Below the pieces are notes generated by a model that did not search any database, was not told the origin of the DNA, and saw nothing but the letters and a program-made list of their open reading frames with translations. Positions 27,801 through 39,900 of a stretch of 64,000 bases of DNA are shown here, in pieces. Source of the stretch: Mesostigma viride (lineage: Eukaryota; Streptophyta; Mesostigmatophyceae; Mesostigmatales; Mesostigmataceae); assembly GCA_009746045.1 (NCBI GenBank), contig RPFO01000003.1:2233961-2297960 (forward strand), written 5' to 3'. Both the position numbers and the translations under genes were made by a program. Within the stretch, counting starts at the first letter, position 1; each line of letters opens with the position of its first letter.

Positions 27801-30800
27801 CTTGCGTGCATGGTGTGTGTACGTGTGTGTGCAGCCGCCCCTTGCGTGCGCGGTGTGTGTACGTGTGTGTGCACTCGCCCCTTGCGTGCGCGGTGGATGT
27901 ACAGGTGTGTGCAGCCGCCCCTTGCGTGCATGGTGTATGTACATGTGTGTGCAGCCGCCCCTTGCGTGCGCGGTGGATGTACATGTGTGTGCAGCCGAAC
28001 CTTGCGTGCATGGTGTGTGTACCTGTGCGTGAAGTCGCTCCTTGCGTGCATGGTGTGTGTACGTGTGTGTGCAGCCGCCCCTTGCGTGCATGGTGTATGT
28101 ACATGTGAGTGCCGTTGCCCCTTGCGTGCGCGGTGTATGTACGTGTGTGTGCAGCCGTCCCTTAATTGCGTGCGCGGTGTGTGTACGTGTGTGTGCACTC
28201 GCCCCTTGCGTGCGCGGTGTATGTACGTGTGTGCAGCCGCCCCTTGCGTGCGCGGTGTATGCCAGTGTGTGTGCATGCCGGCCCTTGCGTGCAAGGTGTG
28301 TGTAAGTGTGTGTGCAGCCCCTTGCGTGCATGGTGTATGTACGTGTGTGTGCAGCTGCCCCTTGCGTGCGCGGTGTGTGTACGTGTGTGTGCAGCCGCCC
28401 CGTGGTTGCGCGGTGTATGTACATGTGTGTGCAGTTGCCCCTTGCGTGCGCGGTGTATGTACGTGTGTGTGCAGCCGCCCCTTGCGTGCGCGGTGTAGGT
28501 ACGTGTGTGTGCAGCCGCCCCAAGCGTGCGCGGTGTGTGTACATGTGTGTGCAGTTGCCCCTTGCGTGCGCGGTGTATGTACGTGTGTGTGCAGCCGCCC
28601 CGTGGTTGCGCGGTGTATGTACATGTGTGTGCAGTTGCCCCTTGCGTGCGCGGTGTATGTACGTGTGTGTGCAGCCGCCCCTTGCGTGCAAGGTGTAGGT
28701 ACGTGTGTGTGCAGCCGCCCCAAGCGTGCGCGGTGTGTGTACATGTGTGTGCAGTTGCCCCTTGCGTGCGCGGTGTGTGTACGTGTGTGTGCAGCCGCCC
28801 CTTGCGTGCGCGGTGTATGTACGTGTGTGTGCAGTTGCCCCTTGCGTGCGCGGTGGTTTTTCGTGTGTGTGCAGCCGGCCCTTGCGTGCGCGGTGTGTGT
28901 ACATGTGAGTGCAGCTGCCCCAAGCGTGCGCGGTGTGTGTACATGTGTGTGCAGTTGCCCCTTGCGTGCGCGGTGGATGTACGTGTGTGTGCAGCCGCCC
29001 CTTGCGTGCGCGGTGTATTTACGTGTGTGTGCAGCCGCCCCAAGCGTGCGCGGTGTGTGTACGTGTGTGTGCAGTTGCCCCTTGCGTGCGCGGTGTGTGT
29101 ACATGTGTGTGCAGTTGCCCCTTGCGTGCGCGGTGTATGTACATGTGTGTGCAGTTGCCCCTTGCGTGCGCGGTGTATGTACGTGTGTGTGCAGCCGCCC
29201 CTTGCGTGCGCGGTGTAGGTACGTGTGTGTGCAGCCGCCCCAAGCGTGCGCGGTGTGTGTACATGTGTGTGCAGTTGCCCCTTGCGTGCGCGGTGTGTGT
29301 ACGTGTGTGTGCAGCCGCCCCTTGCGTGCGCGGTGGATGTACGTGTGTGTGCAGTTGCCCCTTGCGTGCGCGGTGGATGTACGTGTGTGTGCAGCCGCCC
29401 CTTGCGTGCGCGGTGTGTGTACATGTGAGTGCAGCTGCCCCAAGCGTGCGCGGTGTGTGTACATGTGTGTGCAGTTGCCCCTTGCGTGCGCGGTGGATGT
29501 ACGTGTGTGTGCAGCCGCCCCTTGCGTGCGCGGTGTAGGTACGTGTGTGTGCAGCCGCCCCAAGCGTGCGCGGTGTGTGTACGTGTGTGTGCAGTTGCCC
29601 CTTGCGTGCGCGGTGTGTGTACATGTGTGTGCAGTTGCCCCTTGCGTGCGCGGTGTATGTACGTGTGTGTGCAGCCGGCCCTTGCGTGCGCGGTGGATGT
29701 ACGTGTGTGTGCAGCCGGCCCTTGCGTGCATGGTGTGTGTACGTGTGTGTGCAGCCGGCCCTTGCGTGCGCGGTGGATGTACATGTGTGTGCAGTCGCCC
29801 CTTGCGTGCGCGGTGTGTGTACGTGTGTGTGCAGCCGCCCCTTGCGTGCGCGGTGGATGTACGTGTGTGTGCAGTTGCCCCTTGCGTGCGCGGTGGATGT
29901 ACGTGTGTGTGCAGCCGCCCCTTGCGTGCGCGGTGTGTGTACATGTGAGTGCAGCTGCCCCAAGCGTGCGCGGTGTGTGTACATGTGTGTGCAGTTGCCC
30001 CTTGCGTGCGCGGTGGATGTACGTGTGTGTGCAGCCGCCCCTTGCGTGCGCGGTGTAGGTACGTGTGTGTGCAGCCGCCCCAAGCGTGCGCGGGGGATGT
30101 ACGTGTGTGTGCAGCCGGCCCTTGCGTGCATGGTGTGTGTACGTGTGTGTGCAGCCGCCCCTTGCGTGCGCGGTGTAGGTACGTGTGTGTGCAGCCGCCC
30201 CAAGCGTGCGCGGTGTAGGTACGTGTGTGTGCAGTTGCCCCTTGCGTGCGCGGTGTAGGTACATGTGTGTGCAGTTGCCCCTTGCGTGCGCGGTGTATGT
30301 ACATGTGTGTGCAGTTGCCCCTTGCGTGCGCGGTGTATGTACGTGTGTGTGCAGCCGCCCCTTGCGTGCGCGGTGTAGGTACGTGTGTGTGCAGCCGCCC
30401 CAAGCGTGCGCGGTGTGTGTACATGTGTGTGCAGTTGCCCCTTGCGTGCGCGGTGTGTGTACGTGTGTGTGCAGCCGCCCCTTGCGTGCGCGGTGGATGT
30501 ACGTGTGTGTGCAGTTGCCCCTTGCGTGCGCGGTGGATGTACGTGTGTGTGCAGCCGGCCCTTGCGTGCATGGTGTGTGTACGTGTGTGTGCAGCCGCCC
30601 CTTGCGTGCGCGGTGTAGGTACGTGTGTGTGCAGCCGCCCCAAGCGTGCGCGGTGTAGGTACGTGTGTGTGCAGTTGCCCCTTGCGTGCGCGGTGTAGGT
30701 ACATGTGTGTGCAGTTGCCCCTTGCGTGCGCGGTGTATGTACATGTGTGTGCAGTTGCCCCTTGCGTGCGCGGTGTATGTACGTGTGTGTGCAGCCGCCC

Positions 30801-33800
30801 CTTGCGTGCGCGGTGTGTGTACGTGTGTGTGCAGCCGCCCCTTGCGTGCGCGGTGTATGTACGTGTGTGTGCAGCTGCCCCAAGCGTGCGCGGTGTGTGT
30901 ACATGTGTGTGCAGTTGCCCCTTGCGTGCGCGGTGGACGTACGTGTGTGTGCATGCCGGCAATTGCGTGCATGGTGTGTGTACGTGTGTGTGCAGCCGCC
31001 CCTTGCGTGCGCGGTGTGTGTACGTGTGTGTGCATGCCGGCAATTGCGTGCATGGTGTGTGTACGTGTGTGTGCAGCCGGCCCTTGCGTGCGCGGTGTGT
31101 GTACATGTGAGTGCAGCTGCCCCAAGCGTGCGCGGTGTGTGTACATGTGTGTGCAGTTGCCCCTTGCGTGCGCGGTGGATGTACGTGTGTGTGCATGCCG
31201 GCAATTGCGTGCATGGTGTGTGTACGTGTGTGTGCAGCCGCCCCTTGCGTGCGCGGTGTGTGTACGTGTGTGTGCACTCGCCCCTTGCGTGCGCGGTGGA
31301 TGTACATGTGTGTGCAGCCGCCCCTTGCGTGCATGGTGTATGTACATGTGTTTGCACTCGCCCCTTGCGTGCGCGGTGGATGTACATGTGTGTGCAGCCG
31401 AACCTTGCGTGCATGGTGTGTGTACCTGTGCGTGAAGTCGCTCCTTGCGTGCATGGTGTGTGTACGTGTGTGTGCAGCCGCCCCTTGCGTGCATGGTGTA
31501 TGTACATGTGAGTGCTGTTGCCCCTTGCGTGCGCGGTGTATGTACGTGTGTGTGCAGCCGTCCCTTAATTGCGTGCGCGGTGTGTGTACGTGTGTGTGCA
31601 GCCGCCCCTTGCGTGCATGGTGAGTGTACCTGTGCGTGAAGTCGCTCCTTGCGTGCATGGTGTGTGTACGTGTGTGTGCAGCCGCCCCTTGCGTGCATGG
31701 TGTATGTACATGTGAGTGCCGTTGCCCCAAGCGTGCATTGTGTGTGTAAGTGTGTGTGCAGCCGGCCCTTGCGTGCATGGTGTGTGTACATGTGAGTGCA
31801 GCCGGCCCTTGCGTGCATGGTGTGTGTACGTGTGTGTGCAGTTGCCCCTTGCGTGCGCGGTGGATGTACGTGTGTGTGCAGCCGGCCCTTGCGTGCGCGG
31901 TGTGTGTACATGTGAGTGCAGCCGCCCCAAGCGTGTGTACATGTGTGTGCAGTTGCCCCTTGCGTGCGCAGTGGATGTACGTGCGTGTGCATGCCGGCAA
32001 TTGCGTGCATGGTGTGTGTACGTGTGTGTGCAGCCGCCCCTTGCGTGCGCGGTGTGTGTACGTGTGTGTGCACTCGCCCCTTGCGTGCGCGGTGTATGTA
32101 CGTGTGTGCAGCCGCCCCTTGCGTGCGCGGTGTATGCCAGTGTGTGTGCATGCCGGCCCTTGCGTGCAAGGTGTGTGTAAGTGTGTGTGCAGCCCCTTGC
32201 GTGCATGGTGTATGTACGTGTGTGTGCAGCTGCCCCTTGCGTGCGCGGTGTGTGTACGTGTGTGTGCAGCCGCCCCAAGCGTGCGCGGTGTATGTACGTG
32301 TGTGTGCAGCCGGCCCTTGCGTGCATGGTGTGTGTACGTGTGTGTGCAGCCGGCCCTTGCGTGCGCGGTGGATGTACATGTGTGTGCAGTCGCCCCTTGC
32401 GTGCGCGGTGTAGGTATACGTATGTGTGCAGCCGCCCCTTGCGTGCGCGGTGTAGGTACGTGTGTGTGCAGCCGCCCCAAGCGTGCGCGGTGTATGTACG
32501 TGTGTGTGCAGCCGCCCCTTGCGTGCGCGGTGGATGTACGTGTGTGTGCAGCCACCCCTTGCGTGCGCGGTGTATTTACGTGTGTGTGCAGCCGCCCCAA
32601 GCGTGCGCGGTGTGTGTACGTGTGTGTGCAGTTGCCCCTTGCGTGCGCGGTGTGTGTACATGTGTGTGCAGTTGCCCCTTGCGTGCGCGGTGGATGTACG
32701 TGTGTGTGCAGCCGCCCCTTGCGTGCGCGGTGTATTTACGTGTGTGTGCAGCCGCCCCAAGCGTGCGCGGTGTGTGTACGTGTGTGTGCAGTTGCCCCTT
32801 GCGTGCGCGGTGTGTGTACATGTGTGTGCAGTTGCCCCTTGCGTGCGCGGTGTATGTACATGTGTGTGCAGTTGCCCCTTGCGTGCGCGGTGTATGTACG
32901 TGTGTGTGCAGCCGCCCCTTGCGTGCGCGGTGTAGGTACGTGTGTGTGCAGCCGCCCCAAGCGTGCGCGGTGTGTGTACATGTGTGTGCAGTTGCCCCTT
33001 GCGTGCGCGGTGTGTGTACGTGTGTGTGCAGCCGCCCCTTGCGTGCGCGGTGGATGTACGTGTGTGTGCAGTTGCCCCTTGCGTGCGCGGTGGATGTACG
33101 TGTGTGTGCAGCCGCCCCTTGCGTGCGCGGTGTGTGTACATGTGAGTGCAGCTGCCCCAAGCGTGCGCGGTGTGTGTACATGTGTGTGCAGTTGCCCCTT
33201 GCGTGCGCGGTGGATGTACGTGTGTGTGCAGCCGCCCCTTGCGTGCGCGGTGTATGTACGTGCGTGTGCAGCCGCCCCTTGCGTGCGCGGTGTATGTACA
33301 TGTGTGTGCATCCTTGTCCTTGCGTGCGCGGTGTATGTACATGTGTTTGCACTCGCCCCTTGCGTGCGCGGTGGATGTACATGTGTGTGCAGCCGCCCCT
33401 TGCGTGCATGGTTTATGTACATGTGTGTGCAGTCGCCGGCCCCGTGCGTGCGCAGTGGATGTACGTGTGTGTGCAGCCGCCCCGTGCGTGCATGGTGTGT
33501 GTACGTGTGTGTGCAGCAGCCCCTTGCGTGCGCGGTGTATGTACGTTTCTGTGCATGCCGGCCCTTGCGTGCATGGTGTATGTACATGTGCTTGCACTGG
33601 CCCCTTGCGTGCGCGGTGTATGTACGTGTGTGTGCAGCCCCCCCTTGCGTGCGCGGTGTATGTACGTGTGTGCGCACTCGCCCCTTGCGTGCGCGGTGTA
33701 TGTACGTGTGTGTGCATGCCGGCAATTGCGTGCATGGTGTGTGTACGTGTGTGTGCAGCCGCCCCTTGCGTGCGCGGTGTGTGTACGTGTGTGTGCACTC

Positions 33801-36052
33801 GCCCCTTGCGTGCGCGGTGGATGTACATGTGTGTGCAGCCGCCCCTTGCGTGTGCGGTGGATGTACATGTGTGTGCAGCCGCCCCGTGCGTGCATGGTGT
33901 GTGTACGTGTGTGTGCAGCAGCCCCTTGCGTGCGCGGTGTATGTACGTTTCTGTGCATGCCGGCCCTTGCGTGCATGGTGTATGTACATGTGCTTGCACT
34001 GGCCCCTTGCGTGCGCGGTGTATGTACGTGTGTGTGCAGCCCCCCTTGCGTGCGCGGTGTATGTACGTGTGTGCGCACTCGCCCCAAGCGTGCGCGGTGT
34101 ATGTACGTGTGTGTGCAGCCGCCCCAAGCGTGCGCGGTGTGTGTACATGTGAGTGCAGCTGCCCCAAGCGTGCGCGGTGTGTGTACATGTGTGTGCAGTT
34201 GCCCCTTGCGTGCGCGGTGGATGTACGTGTGTGTGCATGCCGGCAATTGCGTGCATGGTGTGTGTACGTGTGTGTGCAGCCGCCCCTTGCGTGCGCGGTG
34301 TGTGTACGTGTGTGTGCACTCGCCCCTTGCGTGCGCGGTGTGTGTACAGGTGTGTGCAGCCGCCCCTTGCGTGCATGGTGTATGTACATGTGTGTGCAGC
34401 CGCCCCTTGCGTGCGCGGTGGATGTACATGTGTGTGCAGCCGAACCTTGCGTGCATGGTGTGTGTACCTGTGCGTGAAGTCGCTCCTTGCGTGCATGGTG
34501 TGTGTACGTGTGTGTGCAGCCACCCCTTTCGTGCGCGGTGTATGTACATGTGAGTGCCGTCGCCCCAAGCGTGCATTTTGTGTGTAAGTGTGTGTGCAGC
34601 AGCCCCTTGCGTGCGCGGTGTATGTACGTGTGTGTGCAGCCGCCCCGTGGTTGCGCGGTGGATGTACATGTGAGTGGAGCCGGTCCTTGCGTGCGCGGTG
34701 TATTTACGTGTGTGTGCAGCCGCCCCAAGCGTGCGCGGTGTGTGTACGTGTGTGTGCAGTTGCCCCTTGCGTGCGCGGTGTGTGTACATGTGTGTGCAGT
34801 TGCCCCTTGCGTGCGCGGTGGATGTACGTGTGTGTGCAGCCGCCCCTTGCGTGCGCGGTGTATTTACGTGTGTGTGCAGCCGCCCCAAGCGTGCGCGGTG
34901 TGTGTACGTGTGTGTGCAGTTGCCCCTTGCGTGCGCGGTGTGTGTACATGTGTGTGCAGTTGCCCCTTGCGTGCGCGGTGTATGTACATGTGTGTGCAGT
35001 TGCCCCTTGCGTGCGCGGTGTATGTACGTGTGTGTGCAGCCGCCCCTTGCGTGCGCGGTGTAGGTACGTGTGTGTGCAGCCGCCCCAAGCGTGCGCGGTG
35101 TGTGTACATGTGTGTGCAGTTGCCCCTTGCGTGCGCGGTGTGTGTACGTGTGTGTGCAGCCGCCCCTTGCGTGCGCGGTGGATGTACGTGTGTGTGCAGT
35201 TGCCCCTTGCGTGCGCGGTGGATGTACGTGTGTGTGCAGCCGCCCCTTGCGTGCGCGGTGTGTGTACATGTGAGTGCAGCTGCCCCAAGCGTGCGCGGTG
35301 TGTGTACATGTGTGTGCAGTTGCCCCTTGCGTGCGCGGTGGATGTACGTGTGTGTGCAGCCGCCCCTTGCGTGCGCGGTGTATGTACGTGCGTGTGCAGC
35401 CGCCCCTTGCGTGCGCGGTGTATGTACATGTGTGTGCATCCTTGTCCTTGCGTGCGCGGTGTATGTACATGTGTTTGCACTCGCCCCTTGCGTGCGCGGT
35501 GGATGTACATGTGTGTGCAGCCGCCCCTTGCGTGCATGGTTTATGTACATGTGTGTGCAGTCGCCGGCCCCGTGCGTGCGCAGTGGATGTACGTGTGTGT
35601 GCAGCCGCCCCGTGCGTGCATGGTGTGTGTACGTGTGTGTGCAGCAGCCCCTTGCGTGCGCGGTGTATGTACGTTTCTGTGCATGCCGGCCCTTGCGTGC
35701 ATGGTGTATGTACATGTGCTTGCACTGGCCCCTTGCGTGCGCGGTGTATGTACGTGTGTGTGCAGCCCCCCCTTGCGTGCGCGGTGTATGTACGTGTGTG
35801 CGCACTCGCCCCTTGCGTGCATGGTGTGTGTACGTGTGTGTGCAGCCGCCCCTTGCGTGCGCGGTGTGTGTACGTGTGTGTGCACTCGCCCCTTGCGTGC
35901 GCGGTGGATGTACATGTGTGTGCAGCCGCCCCTTGCGTGCATGGTGTATGTCCATGTGTGGGCAGTTGCCCCTTGCGTGCGCGGCGTATGTACATGTTTT
36001 TGCACTCGCCCCTTGCGTGCATGGTGTATGTATGTGTGTGTGCAGCCGCCCC
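24868..36052. repeat. 40-bp satellite array, left part
   Basis: Units of 40 bp contain GTACGTGTGTGTGCAGCCGC and CCCTTGCGTGCGCGGTGTAT. Variation is concentrated at a few sites: TGTATGTAC, TGTGTGTAC, TGGATGTAC or TGTAGGTAC; and GCAGCCGCCCC, GCAGTTGCCCC, GCAGCCGGCCC, GCACTCGCCCC, GCATGCCGGCAA or GCATCCTTGTCC. The minus-strand unit has no stop in any frame, and 40 is not a multiple of three, so enormous false ORFs arise, one over 6.5 kb long. Longer blocks recur: 32,576-33,409 is repeated at 34,704-35,537. Confidence 0.95.
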
Positions 36053-36933
36053 AGTTACGTTAAATAGTGCCGGAACCTTTTGCCGCCTGAGGCAAATCGG
36101 GCCGGAACACTATTTTGCCCGGAATAACCACTTCCGAGCACCCAAGTTAATTCGGCCGAATTAACTTGGGTGCTCGGAAGTGGTTATTCCGGGCAAAATA
36201 GTGTTCCGGCCCGATTTGCCTCAGGCGGCAAAAGGTTCCGGCACTATTTAACGTAACTAAAACCTGGCCTCGTGGAGGGGGGACGAAGAGCCCGAGACAT
36301 CCGCCTAGGCCGCTGAGCACGCACCACTAAATGCGCCGGAGCTGCCTCAGTGAGGATTCGAACCCCTGACCTCCAAGGTGCACAGGTTTTAGTTACGTTA
36401 AATAGTGCCGGAACCTTTTGCCGCCTGAGGCAAATCGGTCCGTAACACTATTTTGCCCGGAATAACCACTTCCGAGCACCCAAGTTAATTCGGCCGAATT
36501 AACTTGGGTGCTCGGAAGTGGTTATTCCGGGCAAAATAGTGTTCCGGCCCGATTTGCCTCAGGCGGCAAAAAGGTTCCGGCACTATTTAACGTAACTAAA
36601 ACCTGTGCACCTTGGAGGTCAGGGGTTCGAATCCTCACTGAGGCAGCTCCGGCGCATTTAGTGGTGCGTGCTCAGCGGCCTAGGCGGATGTCTCGGGCTC
36701 TTCGTCCCCTCCACGAGGCCAGGTTTTAGTTACGTTAAATAGTGCCGGAACCTTTTGCCGCCTGAGGCAAATCGGTCCGTAACACTATTTTGCCCGGAAT
36801 AACCACTTCCGAGCACCCAAGTTAATTCGGCCGAATTAACTTGGGTGCTCGGAAGTGGTTATTCCGGGCAAAATAGTGTTACGGACCGATTTGCCTCAGG
36901 CGGCAAAAGGTTCCGGCACTATTTAACGTAACT
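36053..36933. mobile_element. Fold-back element of three palindromes and an inverted spacer pair
   Basis: The structure is P1-S-P2-S'-P3. P1 (36,053-36,258), P2 (36,391-36,597) and P3 (36,728-36,933) are palindromes of about 206 bp, each beginning AGTTACGTTAAATAGTGCCG and ending in its complement. S (132 bp) and S' (130 bp) are reverse complements. The element ends AGTTACG...CGTAACT and is flanked by GCCCC on both sides (36,048-36,052 and 36,934-36,938), a 5-bp target-site duplication in the satellite. S' holds a tRNA-type T-arm and B box (GGTTCGAATCC) without a visible A box. There is no protein-coding capacity, so it would be non-autonomous. Confidence 0.85.
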
Positions 36934-39900
36934 GCCCCTTGCGTGCGCGGTGGATGTACGTGTGTGTGCAGCCACCCCTTTCGTGCGCGGTGTATGTACA
37001 TGTGAGTGCCGTCGCCCCAAGCGTGCATTTTGTGTGTAAGTGTGTGTGCAGCAGCCCCTTGCGTGCGCGGTGTATGTACGTGTGTGTGCAGCCGCCCCGT
37101 GGTTGCGCGGTGGATGTACATGTGAGTGGAGCCGGTCCTTGCGTGCGCGGTGTATGTACGTGTGTGTGCAGCCGCCCCTTGCGTGCGCGGTGTAGGTACG
37201 TATGTGTGCAGCCGCCCCTTGCGTGCGCGGTGTATGTACGTGTGTGTGCAGCCGCTCCAAGCGTGCGCGGTGTGTGTACATGTGAGTGCAGCTGCCCCAA
37301 GCGTGCGCGGTGTGTGTACATGTGTGTGCAGTTGCCCCTTGCGTGCGCGGTGGATGTACGTGTGTGTGCATGCCGGCAATTGCGTGCATGGTGTGTGTAC
37401 GTGTGTGTGCAGCCGCCCCTTGCGTGCGCGGTGTGTGTACATGTGAGTGCCGTCGCCCCAAGCGTGCATTTTGTGTGTAAGTGTGTGTGCAGCCGCCCCT
37501 TGCGTGCGCGGTGTAGGTACGTGTGTGTGCAGCCGCCCCAAGCGTGCGCGGTGTGTGTACGTGTGTGTGCAGCCGCCCCAAGCGTGCGCGGTGTGTGTAC
37601 ATGTGAGTGCAGCTGCCCCAAGCGTGCGCGGTGTGTGTACATGTGTGTGCAGTTGCCCCTTGCGTGCGCGGTGGATGTACGGGTGTGTGCATGCCGGCAA
37701 TTGCGTGCATGGTGTGTGTACGTGTGTGTGCAGCCGCCCCTTGCGTGCGCGGTGTGTGTACGTGTGTGTGCACTCGCCCCTTGCGTGCGCGGTGTATGTA
37801 CGTGTGTGTGCAGCCGCCCCTTGCGTGCGCGGTGTAGGTACGTGTGTGTGCAGCCGCCCCAAGCGTGCGCGGTGTATGTATGTGTGTGTGCAGCCGCCCC
37901 TTGCGTGCGCGGTGGATGTACGTGTGTGTGCAGCCACCCCTTTCGTGCGCGGTGTATGTACATGTGAGTGCCGTCGCCCCAAGCGTGCATTTTGTGTGTA
38001 AGTGTGTGTGCAGCAGCCCCTTGCGTGCGCGGTGTATGTACGTGTGTGTGCAGCCGCCCCGTGGTTGCGCGGTGGATGTACATGTGAGTGGAGCCGGTCC
38101 TTGCGTGCGCGGTGTATGTACGTGTGTGTGCAGCCGCCCCTTGCGTGCGTGGTGTGTGTACATGTAAGTGCAGCCGCCCCTTGCGTGCGCGGTGTATGTA
38201 CGTGTGTGTGCAGCCGTCCCTTGCGTGCGCGGTGTGTGTACGTGTGAGTGCAGCTGCCCCAAGCGTGCGCGGTGTGTGTACATGTGTGTGCAGTTGCCCC
38301 TTGCGTGCGCGGTGGATGTACGTGTGTGTGCATGCCGGCAATTGCGTGCATGGTGTGTGTACGTGTGTGTGCAGCCGCCCCTTGCGTGCGCGGTGTGTGT
38401 ACGTGTGTGTGCACTCGCCCCTTGCGTGCGCGGTGGATGTACATGTGTGTGCAGCCGCCCCTTGCGTGCATGGTGTATGTCCATGTGTGGGCAGTTGCCC
38501 CTTGCGTGCGCGGCGTATGTACATGTTTTTGCACTCGCCCCTTGCGTGCATGGTGTATGTATGTGTGTGTGCAGCCGCCCCTTGCGTGCGCGGTGGATGT
38601 ACGTGTGTGTGCAGCCACCCCTTTCGTGCGCGGTGTATGTACATGTGAGTGCCGTCGCCCCAAGCGTGCATTTTGTGTGTAAGTGTGTGTGCAGCAGCCC
38701 CTTGCGTGCGCGGTGTATGTACGTGTGTGTGCAGCCGCCCCGTGGTTGCGCGGTGGATGTACATGTGAGTGGAGCCGCCCCAAGCGTGTGTACATGTGTG
38801 TGCAGTTGCCCCTTGCGTGCGCGGTGGATGTACGTGTGTGTGCATGCCGGCAATTGCGTGCATGGTGTGTGTACGTTTGTGTGCAGCCGCCCCTTGCGTG
38901 CGCGGTGTGTGTACGTGTGTGTGAATCCTTGTCCTTGCGTGCATGGTGTATGTACATGTGGGTGCAGCCGCCCCTTGCGTGCGCGGTGTATGCCAGTGTG
39001 TGTGCATGCCGGCCCTTGCGTGCATGGTGTGTGTAAGTGTGTGTGCAGCCGCCCCGAGCGTGTGTACATGTGTGTGCAGTTGCCCCTTGCGTGCGCAGTG
39101 GATGTACGTGTGTGTGCATGCCGGCAATTGCATGCATGGTGTGTGTACGTGTGTGTGCAGCCGCCCCTTTCGTGCGCGGTGTGTGTACGTGTGTGTGCAC
39201 TCGCCCCTTGCGTGCGCGGTGTATGTACGTGTGTGTGCAGCCGCCCCTTGCGTGCGCGGTGTATGCCAGTGTGTGTGCATGCCGGCCCTTGCGTGCATGG
39301 TGTGTGTAAGTGTGTGTGCAGCCCCTTGCGTGCATGGTGTATGTACGTGTGTGTGCAGCCGCCCCTTGCGTGCGCGGTGTGTGTACGTATGTGTGCAGCC
39401 GCCCCTTGCGTGCGCGGTGTATGTACGTGTGTGTGCAGCCGCCCCTTGCGTGCGCGGTGTAGGTACGTGTGTGTGCAGCCGCCCCAAGCGTGCGCGGTGT
39501 GTGTACATGTGAGTGCAGCTGCCCCAAGCGTGCGCGGTGTGTGTACGTGTGTGTGCAGTTGCCCCTTGCGTGCGCGGTGGATGTACGTGTGTGTGCATGC
39601 CGGCAATTGCGTGCATGGTGTGTGTACGTGTGTGTGCAGCCGCCCCTTGCGTGCGCGGTGTGTGTACATGTGTGTGCAGCCGCCCCTTGCGTGCGCGGTG
39701 TAGGTACGTGTGTGTGCAGCCGCCCCAAGCGTGCGCGGTGTGTGTACATGTGTGTGCAGTTGCCCCTTGCGTGCGCGGTGGATGTACGTGTGTGTGCATG
39801 CCGGCAATTGCGTGCATGGTGTGTGTACGTGTGTGTGCAGCAGCCCCTTGCGTGCGCGGTGTGTGTACATGTGAGTGCCGTCGCCCCAAGCGTGCATTTT

